Positions 53,885 to 63,146 of a stretch of DNA of 64,000 nucleotides are shown in pieces; position 1 is the stretch's first letter, and every line of letters starts with the position of its first letter. Location of the stretch: assembly GCF_025630775.1 (NCBI RefSeq), contig NZ_JAOSZE010000011.1, positions 124,001 through 188,000 on the forward strand, in the 5' to 3' direction. Both the position numbers and the translations under genes were made by a program. The notes under the pieces were generated by a model. It ran no database searches and had not been told where the DNA came from. It saw only the letters and a list, made by a program, of their open reading frames with translations. This stretch comes from Actinoplanes sp. KI2. Lineage in GTDB: Bacteria > Actinomycetota > Actinomycetes > Mycobacteriales > Micromonosporaceae.

Positions 53885-56568
53885 AGACGGCGGAAGTCAA
53901 GCGGCGCTTTCTCGCGCATTTCGAGGCCAACGGGCACACGGTCGTGCCGAGTGCCCCGCTGCCGGCCATCGACGACCCCAACCTGCTGTTCATCAACGCC
54001 GGCATGGTGCAGTTCGTCCCGTTCTTCCTGGGGCAGCGCACCCCGCCGTACTCGCGCGCGGCCAGCGTCCAGAAATGCATCCGGACGCCGGACATCGACG
54101 AGGTCGGCAAGACCAGCCGGCACGGCACGTTCTTCCAGATGAACGGCAACTTCTCGTTCGGCGACTACTTCAAGGCCGGCGCCATCCCGCTCGCCTGGGA
54201 GCTGTCCACCAAGCCGGTCGACCAGGGCGGGTTCGGGCTCGACCCGGACCGGATCTGGGCGACCGTCTACCTGGACGACGACGAGGCCATCGAGATCTGG
54301 AAGCAGACCGGCATGCCTGCTTCCCGCATTGTCCGGCGCGGCAAGAAGGACAACTTCTGGTCGATGGGCATCCCGGGTCCGGCGGGCCCCTGCTCCGAGC
54401 TCTATTACGACCGCGGCCCCTCGTACGGGCCGGAGGGCGGCCCGGAGGTCGACGAGGACCGGTACCTGGAGTTCTGGAACCTGGTCTTCATGCAGCACGA
54501 GATCACCGACGTGCGGTCGAAGGAGGACTTCACCATCGTCGGTGACCTGCCGAAGCAGAACATCGACACCGGCATGGGCCTCGAGCGGATCGCGTCGATC
54601 CTGCAGGGCGTCGACAACCTGTACGAGATCGACGAGGTGCGCCCGATCCTGGCGCGCGCGGCCGAGATGACCGGGAAGAAGTACGGCGCCCACTCCGGGC
54701 ACGCCGCCTCGGAGAGCCACCCGGACGATGTCCGCCTGCGGGTGATCGCCGACCACGTGCGCACCGCGCTGATGCTGATCGGCGACGGCGTGATCCCCTC
54801 GAACGAGGGCCGCGGCTACGTCCTGCGGCGGATCATGCGGCGGGCGATCCGGGCGATCCGCCTGCTCGGCTGGCAGGCGCCGGCGCTGCCCGAGCTGCTG
54901 CCGGTGGCCCGGGACTGCATGGCGCCGTCGTACCCCGAGCTCGCCGAGGAGTTCGGGCGAATTTCCGATTACGCGTACGCCGAGGAAGAGTCGTTCCTGT
55001 CCACGCTGCGGGCGGGCACCACGATCCTGGACACCGCGATCTCCGACGCCAAGAAGTCGGGCATCGCCGACCTGTCCGGGGCGCAGGCCTTCCAGCTGCA
55101 CGACACCTACGGCTTCCCGATCGACCTGACCCTGGAGATCGCGGCCGAGCAGGGTCTGTCGGTCGACCAGGACGGCTTCCGGCGCCTCATGGCCGACCAG
55201 CGGGCCCGCGCGAAGGCGGACGCCGCCGCGCGCAAGACGGGCCACGCCGACCTGTCCGCCTACCGGAGCGTGCTGGATGCCGGTGGCCCGGTCGAGTTCA
55301 CCGGGTACCAGGAGATCTCCCGTGAATCGCGCGTTCGTGCGCTTCTCGGTAGCGGCGGGGCGCGGCTCGAGGCGGCCGGCGAGGGCGACTTCGTCGAGCT
55401 GGTCCTCGACACCACCCCGTTCTACGCCGAGGGCGGTGGCCAGCAGGCCGACACCGGCGTGATCCGGGTCGGGGCCGGTCAGGTCGAGATCGTCGACGTC
55501 CAGCAGCCGATTCCCGGCCTGATCGTGCACAAGGCCCGGGTCATCCGCGGCGAGGTACGCGCCGGCGAGTCGGCGGAAGCCGAGATCGACGTGACCCGGC
55601 GGAGGGCGATCTCGCGCTCGCACACCGCGACCCACCTGATCCATCAGACCATGCGGCACTTCCTCGGCGAGTCGGCCACCCAGGCGGGTTCGCTGAACGC
55701 GCCGGGCCGGCTGCGGTTCGACTTCAACACGCCCGGGGCCGTCTCGCCCGCGGTGCTGCACGACGTCGAGCAGCAGGTGAACGAGGTGCTGCTCCGCGAC
55801 CTCGAGGTGCACGCGTTCATCACCTCCCAGGAGGAAGCGCGCCGGCTGGGCGCGATGGCACTCTTCGGGGAGAAGTACGGCGATGAGGTCCGGGTGGTTG
55901 AAGTCGGCGACTACGCGCGTGAGCTCTGCGGCGGCACGCATGTCGCCCGCTCCGGCCAGCTCGGCCTCGTGAAGATCCTCAGCGAGTCCTCGATCGGCTC
56001 CGGCGTGCGCCGGGTCGAGGCGCTGGTCGGCATCGACGCGTTCGGCTTCCTGGCCAAGGAGCACCTGCTGGTGTCCCGGCTCGCCGAGCTGTTCCGGGTG
56101 CCCGGCGAGCAGGTCGCCGACCGGGTCGAGCAGACCGTGACCGCGCTGCGGGACGCCGAGAAGGAGTTGGAGAAGCTGCGGGCCCAGATGGTGCTCGGCG
56201 GTGCCGGCGCGCTCGCCGGCCAGGCCAAGGACCTGCACGGCGTCGCGTACGTCGGCACCGAGGCACCGGAGGGCGCGGCCGGCAACGACGTGCGTACGCT
56301 GGCTCAGGAGATCCGCGGCAAGATCGACTCCGCGCGCCCGGCGGTGGTCGCGGTGGCCTCCCGGGCCAACGGGAAGGCGTCGCTGATCGTAGCGATCAAC
56401 GGTGCCGCCCTCAGTCGAGGCTTCTCCGCGGCCGATCTGGTGAAGGGCGCTCTTTCCGGCCGAGGCGGCGGGAACAAGGAGCTCGCGCAGGGCGGCGGGG
56501 TGCCGGCCGACCAGGTTCCGGCGCTGCTAGCGGCCGTGGAGAAGGCGGTGGTTGAGGCCGCCGGGTGA
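53881..56568 (+). CDS. alaS: Alanyl-tRNA synthetase
   Basis: AlaRS charges tRNA-Ala and edits mischarged Ser and Gly. The 895-residue protein has the class II core ([39 protein letters not shown]), the editing domain with the HxxxH and CGGTH zinc motifs ([16 protein letters not shown] and [13 protein letters not shown]), and the C-terminal DHHA1 domain with [14 protein letters not shown]. Its ATG overlaps the DUF6167-like stop and its stop overlaps ruvX, giving a tight operon through to mltG. Confidence 0.98.
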   Translation: MKTAEVKRRFLAHFEANGHTVVPSAPLPAIDDPNLLFINAGMVQFVPFFLGQRTPPYSRAASVQKCIRTPDIDEVGKTSRHGTFFQMNGNFSFGDYFKAGAIPLAWELSTKPVDQGGFGLDPDRIWATVYLDDDEAIEIWKQTGMPASRIVRRGKKDNFWSMGIPGPAGPCSELYYDRGPSYGPEGGPEVDEDRYLEFWNLVFMQHEITDVRSKEDFTIVGDLPKQNIDTGMGLERIASILQGVDNLYEIDEVRPILARAAEMTGKKYGAHSGHAASESHPDDVRLRVIADHVRTALMLIGDGVIPSNEGRGYVLRRIMRRAIRAIRLLGWQAPALPELLPVARDCMAPSYPELAEEFGRISDYAYAEEESFLSTLRAGTTILDTAISDAKKSGIADLSGAQAFQLHDTYGFPIDLTLEIAAEQGLSVDQDGFRRLMADQRARAKADAAARKTGHADLSAYRSVLDAGGPVEFTGYQEISRESRVRALLGSGGARLEAAGEGDFVELVLDTTPFYAEGGGQQADTGVIRVGAGQVEIVDVQQPIPGLIVHKARVIRGEVRAGESAEAEIDVTRRRAISRSHTATHLIHQTMRHFLGESATQAGSLNAPGRLRFDFNTPGAVSPAVLHDVEQQVNEVLLRDLEVHAFITSQEEARRLGAMALFGEKYGDEVRVVEVGDYARELCGGTHVARSGQLGLVKILSESSIGSGVRRVEALVGIDAFGFLAKEHLLVSRLAELFRVPGEQVADRVEQTVTALRDAEKELEKLRAQMVLGGAGALAGQAKDLHGVAYVGTEAPEGAAGNDVRTLAQEIRGKIDSARPAVVAVASRANGKASLIVAINGAALSRGFSAADLVKGALSGRGGGNKELAQGGGVPADQVPALLAAVEKAVVEAAG

Positions 56569-57050
56569 CTGACGTTACGGAGGGTGGCCGGATGGCCGCA
56601 CTGTCGCGGGGTAGGCGACTGGGCGTGGATGTAGGTAAGGTGCGCGTCGGGGTCGCCATAAGTGACCCTGACGGGATCCTGGCCACCCCCCTGGTCACGG
56701 TTGCCCGTGACATGGGCACGGCGCCTGGTGCCGTGCCCGGCGACATAGCCGAGCTCGTTCGTCTCGTGGGGGAACACGAGGCGGTCGGGATCGTGGTGGG
56801 GCTTCCGGTGCGCCTCAATGGTGCCGAAGGCCCTGCCGCCATCGACATTCGTGCGTACGCTGGGCGACTGGCGGAGGCGGTCGGCACAGTGCCGGTCACC
56901 CTGGCGGACGAGAGGATGTCAACCGTGGTCGCAACCCGACGGCTCGCCGAGCGCGGCGTCCGGGGCAAGCGGCAGCGGGCGGTCGTCGACCAGGCGGCCG
57001 CGGTGGAGATCCTGCAGAGCTGGCTGGACGCGCAGCGGAGGCAGAGATGA
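56565..57050 (+). CDS. ruvX: Putative Holliday junction resolvase RuvX (YqgF)
   Basis: A 161-residue RNase H-like nuclease, implicated in Holliday junction or rRNA processing. It has the first acidic site [19 protein letters not shown], the GLPVRLNG loop and a final ERMST...[14 protein letters not shown], all typical. GTG 56565 overlaps the alaS stop. An in-frame ATG at 56592, with GGAGGG seven nt upstream, is an equally good start and removes nine residues. The stop overlaps mltG. Confidence 0.94.
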   Translation: MTDVTEGGRMAALSRGRRLGVDVGKVRVGVAISDPDGILATPLVTVARDMGTAPGAVPGDIAELVRLVGEHEAVGIVVGLPVRLNGAEGPAAIDIRAYAGRLAEAVGTVPVTLADERMSTVVATRRLAERGVRGKRQRAVVDQAAAVEILQSWLDAQRRQR

Positions 57051-58246
57051 TCGACGAGCTGGACCTGGCGTTCGACGAGCACGCCGACCACGGAAAACCT
57101 CGCCACCGGCGGGGGAGCCGCGGTGGAAAGAAGGGCTCGGGTAAGTCCGGCGTCGCCTTTTTGATGGCTTTCATCCTGTTGGCGGTGCTGGGCGGTGGGG
57201 TTTACTTCGGCTACAGCAAGGTCAAGGACTTCTTCGTCGCGGCCGACTACAGCGGCTCCGGCACGACGGCCGTGCAGGTGACGATCCCGAAGGATTCGAC
57301 GCTCACCGACATCGGCAACACTCTGGTCGAGTCGGACGTCGTGAAAAGCACAAAGGCCTTTGTGAATGCGGCGAGCGACAATCCGCGCGGCAAGAACATC
57401 CAGTCCGGAACGTACAAGCTGAAGAAGCAGATGTCCGCGAAGAACGCGGTCACCGCGCTCCTCGACCCGAAGTCGCGGATCACCTCCGGCATCACCATTC
57501 CCGAGGGAAAGACCGTTCCGGAGACCTTCGAGCTGCTCTCCAAGGCCACGAAGATCCCGGTCAAGGACTTCGAGACGGCGGCCAAGGACCCGGTGGCGCT
57601 CGGTATCCCGGCGTACTGGTTCAACCGGCGCGACGGCAAGACCGCGATCAAGACGGTCGAGGGCTTCCTCTTCCCCGACACGTACGAGTTCGACCCCAAG
57701 CTGAGCGCCGAGCAGATCCTGCAGGTGATGATCCAGCGGTTCCTCACGGTCACCGGGGACATGGGCTTCGCCGACACGGTGCAGAAGAACCTGTCGATCT
57801 CGCCGAACGAGGCCCTGGTCGCGGCGTCGATCGCGCAGGCGGAGGCGCTCAAGGACGAGGACATGGGCAAGGTCGTCCGGGTTCTCTACAACCGGGCGTA
57901 CTCGAACAAGTTCCCGTGCAACTGCCTCGGGCTGGACAGCACCGTCAACTACTGGCTGAAGGTCACCGGCAAGGGCGGCAAGGCGTCCGAGCACCTCACC
58001 GTCTCCGAGATGCACGACGCGAAGAACCCGTACAACACGTACGACAAGGCGGGCCTGCCGCCGGGGTCGATCGGCAGCCCCGGCAAGTCCGCGCTCGAGG
58101 GCGCCATGAATCCGCCCGCGAACTTCCCGTACTTCTATTTCGTGAGCGTCGACAACAAGGGCACGATGAAATACGGAAAGACGCTCGCCGAGCACAACGC
58201 GAACATCCAGATCGCCTGCAGGAACGGCATTCCGCTCTGCGGATAG
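57047..58246 (+). CDS. mltG: Endolytic murein transglycosylase
   Basis: MltG cleaves nascent peptidoglycan strands at the membrane and sets glycan length. The 399-residue protein has a basic cytoplasmic tail, one membrane helix at about 38-60, a LysM-like IPKDSTLTDIGNTL region, and the YceG catalytic domain with TVEGFLFPDTYEF, AASIAQAEAL (conserved Glu) and the NPYNTYDKAGLPPGSIGSPG motif. It overlaps ruvX by 4 nt and ends 20 nt before aroE. Confidence 0.95.
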   Translation: MIDELDLAFDEHADHGKPRHRRGSRGGKKGSGKSGVAFLMAFILLAVLGGGVYFGYSKVKDFFVAADYSGSGTTAVQVTIPKDSTLTDIGNTLVESDVVKSTKAFVNAASDNPRGKNIQSGTYKLKKQMSAKNAVTALLDPKSRITSGITIPEGKTVPETFELLSKATKIPVKDFETAAKDPVALGIPAYWFNRRDGKTAIKTVEGFLFPDTYEFDPKLSAEQILQVMIQRFLTVTGDMGFADTVQKNLSISPNEALVAASIAQAEALKDEDMGKVVRVLYNRAYSNKFPCNCLGLDSTVNYWLKVTGKGGKASEHLTVSEMHDAKNPYNTYDKAGLPPGSIGSPGKSALEGAMNPPANFPYFYFVSVDNKGTMKYGKTLAEHNANIQIACRNGIPLCG

Positions 58247-58254
58247 TGACCGGC

Positions 58255-58260
58255 TAGGGT
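58255..58260 (+). promoter_or_regulatory. -10 element (TAGGGT), aroE, leaderless
   Basis: TAGGGT lies 6 nt before GTG 58267. It gives aroE its own promoter beside the mltG stop. An in-frame GTG at 58261 is immediately behind the hexamer and would not be transcribed. Confidence 0.5.
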
Positions 58261-58266
58261 GTGTCG

Positions 58267-59103
58267 GTGACGTCCGCCGACACACCTCGCCGCCGGGCCG
58301 CCGTGCTCGGCAGTCCGATCGGGCACTCGCTGTCCCCGGTGATCCACAACGCCGGGTTCGCGGCGGCCGGGCTCATCGGCTGGAGCTACGTGGCGATCGA
58401 GTGTGCCGAGCTGTCCCGGGTGATCGACGACTTCGACGACTCGTGGGCCGGCCTGTCGCTGACCATGCCGCTCAAGGAGCAGGCGCTGCGCCTTGCCGCG
58501 ACGGCGACACCGGTCGCGCTGGCAACGGGCGCGGCCAACACTCTCGTACGCGCCTCCGACGGCTCCTGGCGCGCCGACAACACTGATGTCGCCGGGATGG
58601 TCCGGGTCCTGCGTGCCGCGGGCCTCGGCGCGCAACCGTCGGTGACCGTGCTCGGCGGCGGCGGCACCTGCCGGGCGGCGCTGGGCGCGGCGGCCGCGCT
58701 GGGCGCGACCGAGGTGACCGTGGTGACCCGCCGGCCCGCCGCGCGCGAGGAGCTCCGACCGGCCGCCGACGCGCTCGGGGTGAAGCTCCTCGGCGCCGAC
58801 TGGACGGCGGCGGCGTCGCTCTTCGAGGCCGACGCGGTGATCTCGACCGTGCCCAAGGGCGCCGCCGACCACCTCGCCGCCGAGGTGGTGTGGCGGCCGG
58901 GGACGGTGCTCTTCGACGCGATCTACGACCCGTGGCCCACGCCCCTGGCCGCGGCGGCCGAGCGGGCCGGCGTGCCGGTGGTGTCCGGGCTCGACCTGCT
59001 CCTGGGGCAGGCGTTGAGCCAGTTCGAGCAGTTCACCGGCGTGGTGCCGGCCCCCGAGGCGGCGATGCGGGAGGCCCTGTTCGCGGCCGCGCGTTCCCGC
59101 TAG
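58267..59103 (+). CDS. aroE: Shikimate dehydrogenase
   Basis: AroE reduces 3-dehydroshikimate to shikimate with NADPH. The 278-residue protein has the substrate site GSPIGHSLSPVIHNAGF, the catalytic Lys in TMPLKEQAL, the Asp in NTDVAGMV and the Rossmann loop VLGGGGTCRAALGAA. The start at GTG 58267 is preferred since a TAGGGT -10 lies 6 nt upstream. The 3' end overlaps the convergent transporter by 4 nt. The next aromatic genes (aroC-aroK) are 2.4 kb away. Confidence 0.95.
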   Translation: MTSADTPRRRAAVLGSPIGHSLSPVIHNAGFAAAGLIGWSYVAIECAELSRVIDDFDDSWAGLSLTMPLKEQALRLAATATPVALATGAANTLVRASDGSWRADNTDVAGMVRVLRAAGLGAQPSVTVLGGGGTCRAALGAAAALGATEVTVVTRRPAAREELRPAADALGVKLLGADWTAAASLFEADAVISTVPKGAADHLAAEVVWRPGTVLFDAIYDPWPTPLAAAAERAGVPVVSGLDLLLGQALSQFEQFTGVVPAPEAAMREALFAAARSR

Positions 59104-60356
59104 CGCTCGTGGGTGAGCAGCATGACCGTCAACAGGCTCGCCGACGCGCATCCGAGGATCAGCACGGCCATCGGGACGCCGGTCCCGATCGCGCCCAGCC
59201 CCGCCAGCGGCGCCAGCACCGCGGCCACCACCGGCTGAATCCCGCCCATCACGGCCGCCGCGGTGCCGGCCCGGTCGCCGTGCGTCTCCAGCGCCAGGGC
59301 GGTGGCGTTCGGCTGGATCATCCCGATCGTGCAGACCAGCAGGAACAGGCCGGCCACCACGCCCGGCAGGCTGCCCGCCAGCGCCGAGCCGGTCAGCACC
59401 AGCCCGGCGAGGGCCTGCCCGCACTGCCCGGCGACCAGCAGCGAGCGGGTCGGGTACCGGTCGAGCAGCCGGGCGTTGGCCTGGCTCAGCGCGGTAAGTC
59501 CGACCGCGTTCAGGCCGAAGAGCAGCGAGAACATCGTCGGCGACAATCCGTAGCCGTCCTGTAGCACGAACGGTGAGTTGGCCAGATAGGCGAACAACGC
59601 AGCGAAGGCAAGCCCCAACGCCAGCGTGTATCCGACGTACGAGCGGTCCCCGAACAGCGGCCTCGCCAGCCGCACGGTGGCGCGCAGCCCGCCGGCCGTG
59701 CGCCGCTCGACCGGCAGCGTCTCCGGCAGCCGCGCCGCCAGCAGGATCGTCAGCAGCGTGGCCAGGACACCGAGCGCCACGAAGATGCCGTGCCACGAGC
59801 TGACCCGCAGCACCGCGCTGCCCAGGCTCGGCGCGAGGATCGGCGCCAGCCCGTAGATCAGCGTCAGCCGCGAGAAGAACCGCGCCGCCGCCGCACCGGA
59901 GTGCAGATCCCGCACGATCGCCCGGGCCACCACCACCCCGGTCCCGCCGGCCAGCCCCTGCAGCAGCCGCAGCCCGATCAGCACCGGCGCCGAGGGCGAA
60001 AGAGCAATCAAGAACGAGAGGATTGCGTACGCCGCAAGGCCCGCGATCGCCGGCCGCCGCCGCCCGAACCGATCACTCAGCGGCCCGCAGACGAGCTGGC
60101 CGCCCGCGACCCCGATGAGGCAGGCGGTGAGCGACAGCTGCACCTGAGACGCGGACACGCCGAGGTCGTGCGAGATGGCCGGAAACGCCGGCAGATACAT
60201 GTCGATCGAGAGCGGCCCGACCGCCGTGACCAGCCCCAGCATGACGATCATCAGGGCACCGGGAGCGCCCGGCTGCGGCCTGCTCGCGACGCCGCCGCCG
60301 CGGGCGTCGCCTGGTTCGTCCCGTATTTCCGAACCTTCGGCCGCCGCATCTGTCAC
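59100..60356 (-). CDS. Bcr/CflA-family MFS drug exporter
   Basis: A 418-residue, 12-helix exporter with LSIDMYLPAFPAISHDL in the first helix, the Bcr/CflA hallmark, and the loop GPLSDRFGRRRP and RLLQGLAGGTGVVVARAIVRDL. These proteins export bicyclomycin, chloramphenicol, sulfonamides or small peptides. The start at GTG 60356 follows TAGGGT by 7 nt and yields a 38-residue soluble N-terminal tail. A shorter start at the ATG before the first helix is also possible. Longer open sequence upstream on this strand is an artefact of GC bias. Confidence 0.9.
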   Translation of the reverse strand: MTDAAAEGSEIRDEPGDARGGGVASRPQPGAPGALMIVMLGLVTAVGPLSIDMYLPAFPAISHDLGVSASQVQLSLTACLIGVAGGQLVCGPLSDRFGRRRPAIAGLAAYAILSFLIALSPSAPVLIGLRLLQGLAGGTGVVVARAIVRDLHSGAAAARFFSRLTLIYGLAPILAPSLGSAVLRVSSWHGIFVALGVLATLLTILLAARLPETLPVERRTAGGLRATVRLARPLFGDRSYVGYTLALGLAFAALFAYLANSPFVLQDGYGLSPTMFSLLFGLNAVGLTALSQANARLLDRYPTRSLLVAGQCGQALAGLVLTGSALAGSLPGVVAGLFLLVCTIGMIQPNATALALETHGDRAGTAAAVMGGIQPVVAAVLAPLAGLGAIGTGVPMAVLILGCASASLLTVMLLTHER

Positions 60357-60363
60357 GAGCGGG

Positions 60364-60369
60364 ACCCTA
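60364..60369 (-). promoter_or_regulatory. -10 element (TAGGGT), Bcr/CflA exporter, leaderless
   Basis: On the minus strand, TAGGGT lies 7 nt before the GTG at 60356. Confidence 0.5.
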
Positions 60370-60408
60370 CCGTCGCGCTCGGGCCCGCGCCCGCGTCCGC
60401 TTCCGCCA

Positions 60409-60456
60409 GGCGAAACGCCCGGCGAAACGCCCGGCGAAACGCCCGGCGAAACGCCC
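60409..60456. repeat. 12-bp tandem repeat, 4 copies
   Basis: Four perfect copies of GGCGAAACGCCC stand head to tail between the exporter promoter and the MmyB remnant. Each unit is itself a near palindrome (GGCG-AAAC-GCC). Confidence 0.9.
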
Positions 60457-60466
60457 GGCCGCTGGG

Positions 60467-60814
60467 TCAGCGGTCGGTCGCGCTGTCCGGCAGCTGGTAG
60501 ACCACCAATGTCTGCTCGGGCCGCTCGGCGACGTGGAACGCGGCGTGCGACACGGTGATCTCGCCCAGCCGGGGATGCCGGAAACGCTTGCGGCCCGCGT
60601 GGCTGAACTGGATGTCGTACTGCGGCCACCACTCGCGCACCTCGGGGCTCGCCGCGGTCAGCTCGGCCACCAGCCGGGTCACCCGCGGGTGGCCGGGATG
60701 CCGGCCCGCGATCGCCCGCAGCCGGGCCAGCAGGTTGCGCGCCTCCCGCTCCCAGTCGACCAGCACCTCGCGGGCGGCGGCCTCGGTCAACATCCAGCGC
60801 ACGACGTTGTGGCC
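60467..60814 (-). pseudogene. 5'-truncated MmyB-like XRE regulator remnant
   Basis: The last 115 residues match the C-terminal half of the MmyB-like ligand-binding domain of actinobacterial XRE regulators: NVVRWMLTEAAAREVLVDWE, then EVREWWPQYDIQFSHAGRKR and HPRLGEITVSHAAFHVAERP. The N-terminal helix-turn-helix and the first half of the ligand domain are missing; upstream the frame runs into unrelated DNA at about 60814. There is no start or ribosome site, so it is a fragment of a regulator gene. Confidence 0.75.
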
Positions 60815-61143
60815 CGATGCCGCTGCGCGACGGGCCGGCTGGGCGGCGCGGCGGTGCTGCTCGCGCTCGCCGAGGACGCCGCGACGGTGACGGCGGTGGG
60901 CCGCAACGCTGGGGCGCTCGACCGGCTGGCCGCGCTCGACCCCCGGGTGCGCATCCACCGGCGACCGCGCGGCGGACGCGGCCGGCGTCGGCCCGGTGGA
61001 CGTGGCCGGCGTCGGCCCGGTGGACGTGGCCCTCGGCGCCCTCGGCGCCACACCGACGGCGGACGCGACCATGGCCGCCCACGGCCGCCCTCGACCTGGC
61101 GGAGCGCACGACGGGCCTCGGCTTCGTCGCCCTCGTCCCGTGA
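60815..61143 (+). pseudogene. Frameshifted short-chain-dehydrogenase-like remnant
   Basis: On the plus strand, from about 60828, one frame reads GRLGGAAVLLALAEDAATVTAVGRNAGALDRLAALDP, which resembles the start of an NAD(P)-binding Rossmann fold (G-x-L-G and V-x-R-N). The similarity moves to a second frame (VGPVDVALGALGA) and then a third near 61090 (AALDLAERTTGLGFVALVP, ending at 61143). A 24-bp duplication at 60981-61028 lies between. The usual first beta strand is absent. This is most likely a decayed, truncated gene abutting the MmyB remnant. Confidence 0.55.
60981..61028. repeat. 24-bp direct duplication
   Basis: Two perfect adjacent copies of a unit beginning GCCGGCGTCGGCCCGG, at 60981-61004 and 61005-61028, lie inside the dehydrogenase-like remnant. 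Confidence 0.85.
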
Positions 61144-61464
61144 CCCCCGGCGTCGCCCGCGTCGAGCACAGGCGCTCCCGCTCTGCGCGAGATGCGTTGG
61201 CCTGGCGGGCCGGCGGGGGCGGCGGCCGGCGGCGGGCGGCGGCGGGCGGGGTTGGTCTTTGTCGGCAGCTCTGCCCGGCGGTCGCGGGTCCGGGCGTGCC
61301 GGATCGCCTGGGTCGCGGTGGCGGGGCGGTTCGCGGTATTGCGGTTGGTCGGCCACCGTCCGCGTACGTCTGCTTGGTGGGGAATTTGACAGTCTCGATT
61401 CCGGTGGGCGGGACGCGGGCGGGGGCGCGGCTCGGGCTGGCGTCGGCGTGCAACAATTTTCGCC
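61144..61464. other. 321-bp non-coding region upstream of aroC
   Basis: Very GC-rich, with runs of GGC/GGCGG near 61200-61250 and no supported gene. TTGACA at 61386-61391 has no matching -10 at the usual spacing. AACAAT, 7 nt before the aroC GTG, may act as a weak -10. Confidence 0.55.
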
Positions 61465-62643
61465 GTGTTGCGGTGGCTTACGGCTGGTGAATCCCATGGA
61501 CCGGCGCTGGTGGCGATGCTCGAGGGCGTGCCCGCCGGGGTGGAAGTGACGACGGCGGAGATCGGGCGTGATCTCGCTCGGCGACGGCTCGGCTACGGGC
61601 GCGGTGCTCGCATGTCGTTCGAGCAGGACGTGGTCGAGGTCGTCGGCGGCATTCGGCACGGGGTGACGCTCGGTAGCCCGGTGGCGCTACGGGTGGGCAA
61701 CTCGGAGTGGCCCAAGTGGCAGACCGTGATGGCGGCCGACCCGGTGGATCCGGAGGAGCTGGCCAAGCAGGCGCGCAACGCGCCGTTGACCCGGCCGCGG
61801 CCGGGGCATGCCGATCTTGCCGGCATGCAGAAGTACGGGCACACCGACGCCCGGCCGATCCTCGAGCGAGCCAGCGCGCGGGAGACGGCGGCGCGGGTCG
61901 CCGTGGGTGTGGTGGCCAAGGCGCTGATCCGGCAGGCGCTCGGTATCGAGATCGTGTCGCACGTGATCGAGCTGGGTTCGGTGGCGGCCAAGTCCGGTCT
62001 GATCCCGACGCCGGAGGACGCCGAGCGGATCGACGCCGACCCGCTGCGGTGCCTCGACCCGGAGGCCAGCGCGCGGATGGTGGCCGAGGTCGACGCGGCC
62101 AAGAAGGACGCGGACACGCTGGGCGGCATCGTCGAGGTGCTGGCCTACGGGGTGCCGCCGGGTCTCGGGTCGCACGTGCAGTGGGATCGCAAGCTGGACG
62201 GGCGGCTGGCCGCGGCGCTGATGAGCATCCAGTCCGTGAAGGGCGTGGAGATCGGCGACGGGTTCACCCAGGCGCGGTCGCGCGGGTCGGTGGCGCACGA
62301 CGAGATCATTCCGACCGAGGACGGGGTCCGGCGGGTCACCGACCGGGCCGGTGGGCTCGAGGGTGGCATCACCAACGGCGAGCCGCTGCGGGTGCGGGCG
62401 GCGCTCAAGCCGATCTCGTCGCTGAACCGGGCACTGCAGACGATCGACGTGACGACCGGGGAGCCGGCGACGGCGATCAATCAGCGGTCGGACGTGTGCG
62501 CGGTGCCGGCCGGGGCCGTGGTGGCCGAGGCGATGGTGGCGCTGGTGCTGGCCGAGGCGGCGACGGAGAAGTTCGGCGGCGACTCGGTGGCCGAGATCCG
62601 GCGAAACCTGGCGGCGTACCTTGACTCGCTGGTGATCCGCTGA
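61465..62643 (+). CDS. aroC: Chorismate synthase
   Basis: AroC converts EPSP to chorismate with reduced FMN, the last step of the shikimate pathway. The 392-residue protein has the signature [60 protein letters not shown] and the C-terminal [17 protein letters not shown]. The GTG at 61465 lacks a ribosome site and follows AACAAT by 7 nt, so a leaderless message is possible. The stop overlaps the aroK ATG by one base. Confidence 0.97.
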   Translation: MLRWLTAGESHGPALVAMLEGVPAGVEVTTAEIGRDLARRRLGYGRGARMSFEQDVVEVVGGIRHGVTLGSPVALRVGNSEWPKWQTVMAADPVDPEELAKQARNAPLTRPRPGHADLAGMQKYGHTDARPILERASARETAARVAVGVVAKALIRQALGIEIVSHVIELGSVAAKSGLIPTPEDAERIDADPLRCLDPEASARMVAEVDAAKKDADTLGGIVEVLAYGVPPGLGSHVQWDRKLDGRLAAALMSIQSVKGVEIGDGFTQARSRGSVAHDEIIPTEDGVRRVTDRAGGLEGGITNGEPLRVRAALKPISSLNRALQTIDVTTGEPATAINQRSDVCAVPAGAVVAEAMVALVLAEAATEKFGGDSVAEIRRNLAAYLDSLVIR

Positions 62644-63146
62644 TGGCGCCGGTGGCGGTGTTCGTGGGCGCGCCCGGCGCCGGGAAGACGACGGTGGGGT
62701 CGGCGGTGGCCGAGCAGCTGGGTGTGGCCTTCGCCGACTCGGACGCGATCATCGAGGAGCGGGCCGGGAAGCCGATTCCGGAGATCTTCTTCGATGACGG
62801 GGAGGATGCTTTCCGGGCCCTGGAGCGGGCGACCATCGCCGACGCTTTGTCTGGATTTAACGGGATTTTGGCCCTCGGTGGCGGCGCGATCCTGAACGAC
62901 GCCACCCGGGCGCTGCTGGCCGACCAGACTGTTGTCTATCTGTCGGTGGAGCTGTCGGACGCGGTGAAGCGGGTCGGGCTCGGCGCCGGGCGGCCGCTGC
63001 TGGCGGTCAACCCGCGCGCGACGCTGAAGTACCTGCTGGACCAGCGCCGGCCGCTGTACGCCGAGGTGGCCACCCACACAGTGGTGACCGACGGCCGCGA
63101 GCCCGAGGAGATCGCGGCCGAGGTCGCGGCACTGCTGAAGGGCTAA
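62643..63146 (+). CDS. aroK: Shikimate kinase
   Basis: AroK phosphorylates shikimate with ATP. The 167-residue protein has Walker A GAPGAGKT, the DSD substrate site, FRALE (Arg contacts shikimate), LALGGGAIL and the lid RRPLYAEVA. It is coupled to aroC through a TGATG overlap. In most actinobacteria aroB and aroQ follow, but here a convergent LRR-like gene overlaps the end by 4 nt and interrupts that order within the window. Confidence 0.96.
   Translation: MAPVAVFVGAPGAGKTTVGSAVAEQLGVAFADSDAIIEERAGKPIPEIFFDDGEDAFRALERATIADALSGFNGILALGGGAILNDATRALLADQTVVYLSVELSDAVKRVGLGAGRPLLAVNPRATLKYLLDQRRPLYAEVATHTVVTDGREPEEIAAEVAALLKG

Noticed and set aside
59100-61169. A 689-codon frame for the Bcr/CflA exporter
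   Set aside because: The extra N-terminus is Arg/Pro-rich antisense sequence over the MmyB and dehydrogenase remnants and the 12-bp repeats; a leaderless start at 60356 explains the gene.
61192-61464. Small frames in the aroC upstream region
   Set aside because: They are Gly/Arg-rich, without ribosome sites, and overlap each other in several frames.
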